Shown here: positions 1 to 5,689 of the stretch, one piece after another
Numbering within the stretch: position 1 is the stretch's first letter
Layout: every line of letters begins with the position of its first letter
Assembly: GCA_018268735.1 (NCBI GenBank)
Contig: JAFDWA010000086.1
Coordinates: 1 to 6,681 of the forward strand
Direction: 5' to 3'
Length of the DNA: 6,681 nucleotides
Source of the DNA: Actinomycetota bacterium
GTDB lineage: Bacteria > Actinomycetota > Acidimicrobiia > Acidimicrobiales > Microtrichaceae
Translations under genes and position numbers: made by a program
The notes under the pieces: generated by a model
The model's database searches: none
What the model saw: the letters and a program-made list of their open reading frames with translations, nothing else
What the model was told of the DNA's origin: nothing

Positions 1-593
1 CTGGCCAGACCTGCATCTCGGTGCAGCGGGTCTACGTCGAGCGCAGCATCCACGGTGACTTCCTCGAGGCCCTTGCGGCCCGAGTCGCAGCGCTGCGGGT
101 CGGTGACCCGGCAGATCCCGCAACGGAGGTCAGCGCGCTGATCGACCCCGGCGAGTCGGACCGGGTGTCTGCGTGGATCGACGCGGCCACCTCCGACGGC
201 GCCCGACTCGTCGTCGGAGGTGCTCGTGGCGACGACGGTGTGCTGAGCCCGACGCTGCTCGACGCGGTGCGCGCCGACATGTTGGTGTGCTCCCACGAGG
301 TCTTCGGCCCGGTGGTCGGCGTGGCTGCCTACGACGACTACGACGAGGCGCTGGCACAGGCCAACGACACCCGCTACGGCTTGCAGGCGTCGGTGTTCAC
401 CCGCGACATCGCCAAGGCGCTGCGCGCGACCGACGTCCTGGACTTCGGCGGCGTGCTCGTCAACGAGATCCCCTCGTGGCGGGCCGACCAGCAGCCCTAC
501 GGCGGTGTGCGGGATTCGGGCAACACCAGGGAGGGACCGCCCTACACCGTTCAGGAGATGACCGAGCGCCGGATGATCGTCATCCAGGGCTGA
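1..593 (+). CDS. Aldehyde dehydrogenase family protein, C-terminal part (5' end outside window)
   Basis: This is the catalytic and C-terminal portion of an NAD(P)-dependent aldehyde dehydrogenase, which oxidises an aldehyde to its carboxylate in the cytoplasm. The frame is open from base 3 and starts at GQTCISVQRVYV, the family's catalytic-cysteine motif; the nucleophile is codon 4. Further on are HEVFGPVV (about residue 93 of the fragment), which holds the conserved second glutamate of the coenzyme site, the NDTRYGLQASVFT segment, and the C-terminal PYGGVRDSG..REGP motif followed by EMTERRMIVI. About 196 residues are present against roughly 480 in a full enzyme, so the N-terminal coenzyme-binding part lies upstream of the window. 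The GQTC..VQR style resembles the lactaldehyde/phosphonoacetaldehyde/non-phosphorylating glyceraldehyde-3-phosphate group, but the substrate cannot be assigned. A GTG at 21 is only an internal valine codon. The stop codon sits inside a 17-bp tandem duplication, and the next gene converges from the other strand 77 nt away. Confidence 0.93.
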   Translation, partial: GQTCISVQRVYVERSIHGDFLEALAARVAALRVGDPADPATEVSALIDPGESDRVSAWIDAATSDGARLVVGGARGDDGVLSPTLLDAVRADMLVCSHEVFGPVVGVAAYDDYDEALAQANDTRYGLQASVFTRDIAKALRATDVLDFGGVLVNEIPSWRADQQPYGGVRDSGNTREGPPYTVQEMTERRMIVIQG

Positions 594-614
594 TCGTCAT
601 CCAGGGCTGATCGT
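574..614. repeat. 17-bp tandem duplication across the aldehyde dehydrogenase stop codon
   Basis: The unit tgatcgtcatccagggc occurs at 574-590 and again, identical, at 591-607, followed by seven more matching bases (tgatcgt, 608-614). The first unit encodes the gene's last residues, IVIQG, and the second unit begins with the TGA stop. Because 17 is not a multiple of three, the duplicate sits in another frame and supplies a second TGA at 608-610. The likely origin is replication slippage or a short duplication; no function is evident. Confidence 0.9.
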
Positions 615-670
615 GACCCGGGGCCGGCCGGTCCGCTGGCTCGCCGGAGTGCCCCCGCTCCCCTGCCGGC

Positions 671-1696
671 TCAGATCCCGTCGAGGAAGCTGTCCAGGGC
701 CGACGCGTTCGCTCCGCCGACGGGCAGGTGGTTGCGGACCCAGCTCGGCATCCACGTCAGGTCGCTCCACGCGTCGACGAGGTCGAACTGCACGCGTGCG
801 CCACGCTGCTGGGCGATGCGTGCGAGCGCCTCGGCGTGTGCCGGCGTCACGATCGCATCCGCGTCGCCGTGGATGATGTAGCCGGGCGGGTCGCCGGAGT
901 CGAGGAACGTCACCGGTGACATGCGTGTGAGGATCGCCCGGTCCCAGGACCACGCCCAGGTCACACCGAGTGACAGAGTCGCGGGGATCGTGAAGTCGGT
1001 CGCCCCGGAGATGTCGACCCAGCCGTCGACGCGGGCGACCGACGCGTAGGCATGGTCACCGGTGTTCCAGGCCACGCCGGCGAGGGTGGCGAGTGTGCCC
1101 CCGGCGGAGTGCCCGGCGACGACGATCCGGGTCGTGGCGAGGCCGAGACGCTGCCCCTCGGTCCGCACGAAGCCGATCGCTGCCTCCACGTCGTCGATCG
1201 CTGCGGGCCACGGCGCTGCCCCGTTGCGGTTGAGTCGGTAGTTGACCGACACCACGTCCCATCCGCGGGACCGAGCTGCGAGGATCGGCCCGTCCATCGC
1301 CTCGCGCTGGGACTTGTCGCCACCGGTGAAGCCGCCGCCGTGGACGAAGACGATGCTGCCTCTCGACGCGGCCCCGTCCGGGTCGTGGCGGTACACGTCG
1401 AGGGTCTGGGAGCCGCCGCAGGGCTCGTCGGTCGCTGCCCCCGGGCCGCAGCCTCGCATCGCACCGGGGAGGTAGGCGACGTCACGCCGGTCGGCTTCGA
1501 GCTGCTCCCCGAAGGAGGCCGACACCACCTGTGCTCGCGTCGGGTTGGGGACCTGGGATGCCGGCGGGGGTGACGGGGTGCAGGCTGCGGCGAGCAGGAG
1601 GATCCCGGTGCCGGCGAGCAGGCGAAGGGTGCTCCGGTGCTGGGCACCGATCCCGCGGCGATCGTTCTGGCCCGATGTCGCTCCCATGAGCCACAC
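671..1696 (-). CDS. Alpha/beta hydrolase (esterase/lipase-like), predicted lipoprotein
   Basis: This is a carboxylester hydrolase of the HSL/BD-FAE-like alpha/beta fold, 341 residues from the GTG at 1696. An ATG three codons in, at 1687, is an equally possible start; neither has a clear Shine-Dalgarno sequence. The N-terminus carries basic residues, a hydrophobic stretch (LRLLAGTGILLLAAAC, about residues 24-39) and a lipobox-like AAAC, then a Pro-rich linker. This suggests export and lipid attachment at Cys39. The oxyanion-hole motif HGGG is at 119-122, the nucleophile elbow GHSAGG at 195-200 (Ser197), and the acid is probably Asp280 in HGDADAIV. The catalytic histidine is not obvious: the usual C-terminal Gly-His context is absent and His323 (RNHLP) is the best candidate. 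The substrate is unknown. It lies 43 nt downstream of the YqgE gene on the same strand and may share its transcript. It converges on the aldehyde dehydrogenase. Confidence 0.88.
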   Translation of the reverse strand: MWLMGATSGQNDRRGIGAQHRSTLRLLAGTGILLLAAACTPSPPPASQVPNPTRAQVVSASFGEQLEADRRDVAYLPGAMRGCGPGAATDEPCGGSQTLDVYRHDPDGAASRGSIVFVHGGGFTGGDKSQREAMDGPILAARSRGWDVVSVNYRLNRNGAAPWPAAIDDVEAAIGFVRTEGQRLGLATTRIVVAGHSAGGTLATLAGVAWNTGDHAYASVARVDGWVDISGATDFTIPATLSLGVTWAWSWDRAILTRMSPVTFLDSGDPPGYIIHGDADAIVTPAHAEALARIAQQRGARVQFDLVDAWSDLTWMPSWVRNHLPVGGANASALDSFLDGI

Positions 1697-1739
1697 AACG
1701 GCGGCCCACCCGACGGGCTTGAGAACATCCCGCGGCGGC

Positions 1740-2294
1740 TCAGTTCACCGAGGGGTCCTCTGGGTACAGGCCCTGTGCGACGAGGCGACCGCCCTGGCGT
1801 CGCATGACCGTTCGCCACAGCAGCGCCGGCTCGGCGCACAGCACGTCGTCGACCATCGCGTCGGCCACGTGCCAGGCACCGGTGGCGAGCTCGCCGTCGA
1901 GCTGGCCCGGACCCCACCCGGAGTAACCGGTGAACAGGCGCACCGCGTCGAGGCCGCTCACCTCGCCGCCGAGCAGCGCTTCGGGATCCACGATCGCGAT
2001 CGGACCCGACAGCAGCGCTGCGTTGACCGGCTCGGCATCGACCGCGCGCCGACCGATCGCGAGGAGGCCACCGACGGAGACGGGACCGCCGACGAAGAAC
2101 ACCGACGGTGACAGCACCGGCACCGCCAGGTCGGGCAGGTGCTCGGCCACCACGGTGTCCGACGGGCGGTTCAGCACGACGCCGAAGGCGCCGGCCTCGT
2201 CGTGGTCGACCATGTAGACGACCGTCTGGTCGAAGTTCGCGTCACCGAGGTCGGGGACCGACAGCAGGAGCCGGTGCCGTGTCGATCCGTCCAT
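1740..2294 (-). CDS. YqgE/AlgH family protein
   Basis: This 184-residue protein belongs to the YqgE/AlgH (DUF179) family, whose biochemical role remains poorly defined. AlgH in Pseudomonas was linked genetically to alginate regulation. The family signatures are plain: HRLLLSVPDLGDANFDQTVVYMVDHDEAGAFG at the start, LNRP at residues 41-44, VFFVGGPV at 66-72, and the hallmark FTGYSGWGPGQLDGEL at 121-136 followed by GAW. The length matches the usual size of about 185. The ATG at 2294 places the first motif directly at the N-terminus, as in homologues; no strong Shine-Dalgarno precedes it. It sits between the amidohydrolase (82 nt upstream) and the lipoprotein hydrolase (43 nt downstream), all on the same strand. 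Nothing shows whether it works with them. Confidence 0.93.
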   Translation of the reverse strand: MDGSTRHRLLLSVPDLGDANFDQTVVYMVDHDEAGAFGVVLNRPSDTVVAEHLPDLAVPVLSPSVFFVGGPVSVGGLLAIGRRAVDAEPVNAALLSGPIAIVDPEALLGGEVSGLDAVRLFTGYSGWGPGQLDGELATGAWHVADAMVDDVLCAEPALLWRTVMRRQGGRLVAQGLYPEDPSVN

Positions 2295-2376
2295 GCCGAC
2301 AGCATTCCAGAACGGTGCAGCCGGTCCAGGCCGATTGCTGGTCGGGCTCCCTGCGATGCTGCCCTGCCGGGCGCGG

Positions 2377-3609
2377 TCAGGTGATGTCGAGCGACAGCAT
2401 CCGGATGGCGTTGCCGCGAAGGATCTTGTAGCGGACCTCCGGGGTGAGGTGCGCCATCATCTTCTCGGCGACCTCCTTGGTGTGCGGCCAGGTGGAGTCG
2501 GTGTGCGGGTAGTCGCTCTCGAAGGTGACGTTGTCCTCTCCGATGACGTCGAGCGAGTTGAGGCCGTGCTGGTCGCGGAAGAAGCAGCCGAACACCTGCC
2601 GGTAGTAGTAGCTCGACGGTGGCTCGGGGATGAGGTCCGCCACGCCGCCCCAGGCGCGGTGCTCGCTCCAGACGTCGTCGACGCGCTCGAGCATGTAGGG
2701 CAGCCAGCCGATCTGGCCCTCGGAGTAGGCCAGCTTGAGGTTCGGGAACCGCACGAGGACACCGGAGAACAGGTAGTCCGACAGCGACGCCATCGAGTTG
2801 TTGAAGCTGAGCGACGCCGCAACCGCGGTCGGCGCGTCGGGCGAGGTCGCCGGCATCCGCGACGAGGAGCCGATGTGCATGCAGATGACCGTGTCGGTCT
2901 CCTCGCAGGCCTGGAAGAACGGGTCCCAGAACCCGCTGTGGATGCTCGGCAGACCGAGGTGGTAGGGCACCTCGGAGAACGCGACGGCGTGCACGCCACG
3001 GGCGGCGTTGCGGCGGATCTCCGCAGCGGCGAGGTCGGCGTCCCACAGCGGCACGATGCACAGCGGCTCCAGGTGGCCGTCGGAGCCACCGCACCACTCC
3101 TCCACCATCCAGTCGTTGTAGGCGTAGATGCAGGCCTCTCCGAGCTCGCGGTCCTTGGCCTCGGTGAAGGCCTGGCCGCAGAAGCGTGGGAACGACGGGA
3201 AGCAGAGCGACACGTCGACGTGGTTCATCAACATGTCCTCGACGCGGGCCTTGGGGTCGTAGCAGCCGGGACGCATCTCGTCGTAGGTCATCGGCGTCAT
3301 CGTCATCTCGTCGCGGGAGTACCCCACTGCTGCGACGTGGCGCTTGTGGATGTACACGAGGTCCTCGAAGACCCAGCAGTCGGCTTCCTTGCCGGCGGGG
3401 TCGAACTCCTGCTCGTAGGCGCCGCCGCCGATGTGCTTCATGGCGCCGACGCCACGGCGCTCGATCTTCGGGCCTCTGTCTCGGAACTTGGCCGGAAGCC
3501 ACGTCTCCCACACGTGCGGTGGTTCGACGACGTGGTCGTCGACGCTCACGATCATCGGGATCTCGTCGATGTCGTCGGTCGTGTCGGTGCTGCCCTCGAC
3601 GGTGGTCAC
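2377..3609 (-). CDS. Amidohydrolase family protein (ACMSD-like metal-dependent hydrolase/decarboxylase)
   Basis: This is a cytoplasmic TIM-barrel amidohydrolase (Amidohydro_2 type), 410 residues. Relatives are aminocarboxymuconate-semialdehyde decarboxylase and other hydrolases or decarboxylases acting on ring-derived carboxylic acids. Visible metal-site elements are DDH at residues 24-26 (the D-x-H motif of strand 1), His245 in ICMHIGSS, and the C-terminal FESDYPHTDSTWP with Asp366 and His369. The segment FPNLKLAYSEGQIGWLPYMLERVD (288-311) is highly typical of this branch. The frame stays open upstream to 3753, but the GTG at 3609 is preferred. GGGGGAGGAGG ends 5 nt before it, and the upstream residues (low complexity, overlapping a promoter-like region) look non-coding. 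A perfect palindrome lies about 50 nt upstream, suggesting local repression. It is the first gene of a possible three-gene run with yqgE and the lipoprotein hydrolase. The true substrate is not deducible. Confidence 0.92.
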   Translation of the reverse strand: MTTVEGSTDTTDDIDEIPMIVSVDDHVVEPPHVWETWLPAKFRDRGPKIERRGVGAMKHIGGGAYEQEFDPAGKEADCWVFEDLVYIHKRHVAAVGYSRDEMTMTPMTYDEMRPGCYDPKARVEDMLMNHVDVSLCFPSFPRFCGQAFTEAKDRELGEACIYAYNDWMVEEWCGGSDGHLEPLCIVPLWDADLAAAEIRRNAARGVHAVAFSEVPYHLGLPSIHSGFWDPFFQACEETDTVICMHIGSSSRMPATSPDAPTAVAASLSFNNSMASLSDYLFSGVLVRFPNLKLAYSEGQIGWLPYMLERVDDVWSEHRAWGGVADLIPEPPSSYYYRQVFGCFFRDQHGLNSLDVIGEDNVTFESDYPHTDSTWPHTKEVAEKMMAHLTPEVRYKILRGNAIRMLSLDIT

Positions 3610-3614
3610 GGGTG

Positions 3615-3625
3615 CCTCCTCCCCC
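3615..3625 (-). promoter_or_regulatory. Strong Shine-Dalgarno that fixes the amidohydrolase start
   Basis: Read on the - strand this is GGGGGAGGAGG, followed by five bases (caccc) and then the GTG at 3609. It is the strongest ribosome binding site in the window. It decides for the GTG start over the longer open frame that reaches 3753. Confidence 0.85.
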
Positions 3626-3659
3626 GGTCGGGCCGGGTCGTTGACGGGCTGTCGGATCG

Positions 3660-3682
3660 GTTTCTGACGGGTCGTCAGAAAC
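3660..3682. promoter_or_regulatory. Perfect 10-3-10 inverted repeat, probable operator upstream of the amidohydrolase gene
   Basis: The arms are gtttctgacg (3660-3669) and cgtcagaaac (3673-3682), exact reverse complements separated by ggt. The element lies 51-73 nt upstream of the amidohydrolase GTG, in the 199-nt gap between that gene and the SnoaL-like gene. Its length and dyad symmetry fit an operator for a dimeric helix-turn-helix repressor such as a TetR-family protein; this is inference from architecture. A terminator for the upstream SnoaL-like gene is less likely, because no T-run follows on the - strand and the stem is 127 nt past that stop codon. No regulator gene is in the window. 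Confidence 0.65.
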
Positions 3683-3686
3683 TGTA
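3681..3686 (-). promoter_or_regulatory. Possible -10 element (TACAGT) overlapping the operator
   Basis: On the - strand TACAGT fits the TANNNT pattern of an actinobacterial -10 box. It would place the transcription start inside the palindrome, so a bound repressor would block initiation. I see no convincing -35 hexamer at 16-18 nt upstream, so the call is weak. Confidence 0.25.
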
Positions 3687-3808
3687 CCCGGCCGGTGCAC
3701 GCAAGGGGTACCCCCGCAGCGGCGGGCACCGGGCTCGACGACCTGGATCGCACGCTCCGTCAGCCCCTGTTCATCTCGCCCATGGAGACGGAGGGGAACC
3801 GTCGGATG

Positions 3809-4339
3809 TCACGTCGCCCCATCCGGGCGTCTCGGCTCCTGGACCGGGAGCGTCGAACGACCGTCGGTCCGCCACCAGCTCGCGGTGACTCGGAAGCCCT
3901 CGACGTCCGCAGTGGGCACGATCGCCTCGAAGCTGCGCCGGTACGAGGTGTGCGAGATCCTCCAGCCGGCATCGCTGCGGCGGTACTCGTCGCGGTAGAA
4001 CGCAGCGCCGAACAGGACGAAGCCCCAGTCGGTGTCGACCACGGTGTCCTCGAGCGCCCACACCCCCACCGCCGAGTCGCCGTCGACGTCGATCTCCGGG
4101 TGGTGGACCCGGTGGCTGGAGTGGAACGCCTCTCGACCCATGTTCTCGACCAGGAACCCGATGATCTCCTCACGGCCCGTGTAGCTGTAGTTCCCGCCGC
4201 TGTACTCCGCTCTGGCGTCCGGGGTGAACAGCGCTCCGAGCCCGCTCCAGTCCTTCTGGTCGAGGCAGCGCAGGTAGGCGTACTTCAGGCGCTTGATGCG
4301 CTCGATGTCGAGCAGGTCCTCGACGGTCACGTCGGTCAT
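3809..4339 (-). CDS. SnoaL-like / nuclear transport factor 2 fold protein
   Basis: This 176-residue protein has the cone-shaped alpha+beta-barrel NTF2/SnoaL_4-type fold. Members include polyketide cyclases, ring-hydroxylating dioxygenase small subunits and small dehydratases or isomerases, as well as many uncharacterised proteins. The N-terminal helix pattern IERIKRLKYAYLRCLDQKDW (residues 12-31), then LGALFTPDARAEY (34-46), is the classic entry to the domain. The histidine-rich SSHRVHHPEID (74-84), AVGVWALEDTV and the closing YRDEYRRSDAGWRISHTSYRR (115-135) complete it. About 40 residues follow the core as a polar, probably flexible tail. The ATG at 4339 is preceded by GGAGG. The gene follows the Maf gene by 10 nt, and its Shine-Dalgarno lies in that gap, so translation is probably coupled. 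Its substrate or partner is unknown; the neighbouring amidohydrolase would be a reasonable pathway partner by inference. Confidence 0.88.
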   Translation of the reverse strand: MTDVTVEDLLDIERIKRLKYAYLRCLDQKDWSGLGALFTPDARAEYSGGNYSYTGREEIIGFLVENMGREAFHSSHRVHHPEIDVDGDSAVGVWALEDTVVDTDWGFVLFGAAFYRDEYRRSDAGWRISHTSYRRSFEAIVPTADVEGFRVTASWWRTDGRSTLPVQEPRRPDGAT

Positions 4340-4343
4340 GGAT

Positions 4344-4348
4344 CCTCC
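4344..4348 (-). promoter_or_regulatory. Shine-Dalgarno of the SnoaL-like gene in the Maf-SnoaL junction
   Basis: GGAGG on the - strand sits four bases before the ATG at 4339 and directly after the Maf TGA (4350-4352). Ribosomes finishing Maf would therefore reach this site at once, which supports a two-gene operon. Confidence 0.75.
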
Positions 4349-4349
4349 A

Positions 4350-5039
4350 TCACGGTTCCGCTGTCGACCCGGGTGCGGGCCCCGATGCATCGACGAGCAG
4401 GCGGGTGAGCAGCGGCATCGGCAGGCCGATGACCCCGCTCGGGTGCTCGCCGGAGATGCCCGCCACGAGCCCGCTCCCCGGCTGGTGGGCCTCCAGCACA
4501 TCCTGGTCCTCGAGCCGGTAGGAGCCGGAGGTGTCGTAGGGGGCGAAGCGGGTGACGTAGGCGCGGGCCTCGGCGAGCTCGTAGCGGCGCATGGTGACGG
4601 TCTGGACGTCGACGCCGGTGTGCACCGAACCGGCCGCGCCGCGGACCGCGACACCGTTCACGAGGTGGTGCGTGGTGGCGGACATCGCCATGAGCTGGGC
4701 GACCGCTCGGGCTGCGTCGGGTTGCTTGGTCAGCAGCGTGGCCCTGCCGGTGTGGTCGCGCAGGATGCCGACCTGATCCGCAGCGATCACGGTTCGCCCG
4801 GGATGGCGTGGCGCGACATCGTTCAGCTTGCGCAGCGCCAGTTCGACGGCGAGCCCGTCGGGACCGAGCTCGTCGAGCCGGCCGTCGAACAGCCGCTCAT
4901 CGACCTGCGGTGGGTCGACGTCGACCTCGATCCCTGCCTCGGTGAGCAAGCGTGCCCGGTGCAGCGACCCGGACGCAAGCACGACCGGCCCGAGCCCGTG
5001 GAGCGGTCCAGCCGCCGTCGCTTCGGTCCGTGCGCTCAT
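4350..5039 (-). CDS. Maf family nucleotide pyrophosphatase (YceF-like)
   Basis: Maf proteins hydrolyse non-canonical or modified nucleoside triphosphates to monophosphates in the cytoplasm. The protein is 229 residues from the ATG at 5039. LASGSLHRARLLTEAGI (21-37) is the N-terminal family motif; VIAADQV (84-90) carries the general-base Asp88, and Lys105 follows in TKQPDAARAVAQL. The DQV form, and the IGLPMPLLTRLL ending (204-214), resemble the YceF branch (7-methyl-GTP pyrophosphatase) more than the dTTP/UTP-type YhdE branch, which usually has DTV; the assignment to YceF is my inference. The usual S-P-x-R of the first motif is S-L-H-R here. The frame extends to a GTG at 5084, which would overlap the divergent gene; ATG 5039 is preferred because homology begins close after it. 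No good Shine-Dalgarno is visible for either. It leads the pair with the SnoaL-like gene. Confidence 0.9.
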   Translation of the reverse strand: MSARTEATAAGPLHGLGPVVLASGSLHRARLLTEAGIEVDVDPPQVDERLFDGRLDELGPDGLAVELALRKLNDVAPRHPGRTVIAADQVGILRDHTGRATLLTKQPDAARAVAQLMAMSATTHHLVNGVAVRGAAGSVHTGVDVQTVTMRRYELAEARAYVTRFAPYDTSGSYRLEDQDVLEAHQPGSGLVAGISGEHPSGVIGLPMPLLTRLLVDASGPAPGSTAEP

Positions 5040-5060
5040 CGGCACCGAGTGTGTCACCAC

Positions 5061-5066
5061 TACCCT
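5061..5066 (+). promoter_or_regulatory. Possible -10 element (TACCCT) for leaderless expression of the isochorismatase-fold gene
   Basis: TACCCT matches TANNNT and lies 8 nt before the GTG at 5075. Transcription would then start at or next to the start codon, giving a leaderless mRNA, which is common in actinobacteria. No -35 hexamer is recognisable, and the gap to the divergent Maf start is only 35 nt. Confidence 0.3.
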
Positions 5067-5074
5067 GGCGGATC

Positions 5075-5680
5075 GTGCCGTCACACTCCGTCGCCCTGGG
5101 TTCCGGCGCCGCCGTGGTCACGATGGAGCTCGAGCGGGGAGTCGTCGGAGACCTGGCCACCCTCACGCAACTCGCGGATGCCGCACGGGAGCGCGGGACG
5201 TTGGAGGCCTGCGGGCGACTCGTCGCAGCGGCGCGGGACCGTGACGTACCGGTGGTCCACTGCATCGCACAGTGGCGCGCCGACCGCCGTGGCACCGTCC
5301 TCAACACGCCGCTCACGACCTCGCTCGCCCGGAACCCCGCTCAGATCCTCGAAGGCACCGCCGCGGTCGAGCTCGTCGCGGAGCTCGGTGACACCTCGGG
5401 CGATCTCCGCAGCATCCGCCGCCACGGCTTGACGCCGTTCACCGGCACCGACCTCGATGCGCTGCTCCGGTCGCTCGAGGTCACCACCGTCGTCGCCTGC
5501 GGCGTGTCGCTCAACGTCGGCGTGCTCGGTCTGTGCCTGAACGCCGCCGATCTCGGCTACCGGGTGGTGGTGCCCTCCGACGCCGTCGTGGGTGTCCCAG
5601 CGGACTACGGCGACGATGTGGTGCGCAACACCCTGGCGATGCTCGCCACGATCACCACCGTCGACGAGCTCGTGTCGTGA
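5075..5680 (+). CDS. Isochorismatase/cysteine hydrolase-fold protein lacking the catalytic cysteine
   Basis: This 201-residue protein has the isochorismatase (cysteine hydrolase) fold. The fold is seen in AAVVTMELERGVVG (12-25, strand 1), VPVVHCIAQWRAD (58-70), RRHGLTPFTGTDLDALLRSLEVTTVVACGVSLNVGV (115-150), and the ending GYRVVVPSDAVVGVP..Y...VV.NTLAMLATITTVDEL. By my hand alignment the Asp-Lys-Cys triad is replaced: Asp by Glu18, Lys by Arg116, and the nucleophilic Cys by Gly149. Nearby Cys142 and Cys154 are not at the nucleophile position. Such a protein may be a non-hydrolytic relative or use other chemistry. The GTG at 5075 is chosen because strand 1 follows closely. The frame is open further upstream (another GTG at 5051), but that stretch overlaps Maf. 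It is divergent from Maf and convergent, with a 9-nt gap, on the oxidoreductase gene. Confidence 0.85.
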   Translation: MPSHSVALGSGAAVVTMELERGVVGDLATLTQLADAARERGTLEACGRLVAAARDRDVPVVHCIAQWRADRRGTVLNTPLTTSLARNPAQILEGTAAVELVAELGDTSGDLRSIRRHGLTPFTGTDLDALLRSLEVTTVVACGVSLNVGVLGLCLNAADLGYRVVVPSDAVVGVPADYGDDVVRNTLAMLATITTVDELVS

Positions 5681-5689
5681 ACTCGGCGC

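Noticed and set aside
614..670. Possible bidirectional terminator between the convergent aldehyde dehydrogenase and hydrolase genes
   Set aside because: There are short GC-rich complementary stretches (around gaccc...ggtc and gccgg...ccggc), but the stems are about 5-6 bp, imperfect or with long loops, and no T-run follows on either strand.
961..1917. A 318-codon - strand frame spanning the hydrolase and YqgE junction
   Set aside because: It is Arg/Ser/Pro-rich, has no domain signature, and overlaps two well-supported genes in other frames.
2171..3700. A 509-codon - strand frame overlapping the amidohydrolase in another frame
   Set aside because: The translation is Arg/Pro-rich low-complexity sequence typical of out-of-frame GC-rich DNA, while the overlapping frame carries the full amidohydrolase motif set and a Shine-Dalgarno.
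3705..3714. Palindrome ggggtacccc near the amidohydrolase promoter region
   Set aside because: A 10-bp palindrome of mostly G/C is expected by chance in such DNA, and it has no clear positional relation to a start.
3610..3753. N-terminal extension of the amidohydrolase from an upstream start at 3753
   Set aside because: The extra 48 residues look non-coding, span the palindrome and promoter-like region, and would bypass the very strong ribosome binding site before GTG 3609.
2293..3888. A 531-codon open frame on the + strand, the longest in the window, opposite the amidohydrolase
   Set aside because: Its translation is rich in Val, Arg, His and Gly with no recognisable domain, and it mirrors the amidohydrolase codons. 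It is an antisense shadow caused by high third-position G/C.
4952..5074. Longer N-terminus for the isochorismatase-fold protein
   Set aside because: The open frame upstream of GTG 5075 overlaps the start of maf, its residues are Arg/Ala/Pro-rich, and the family's first strand begins about 12 residues after GTG 5075.
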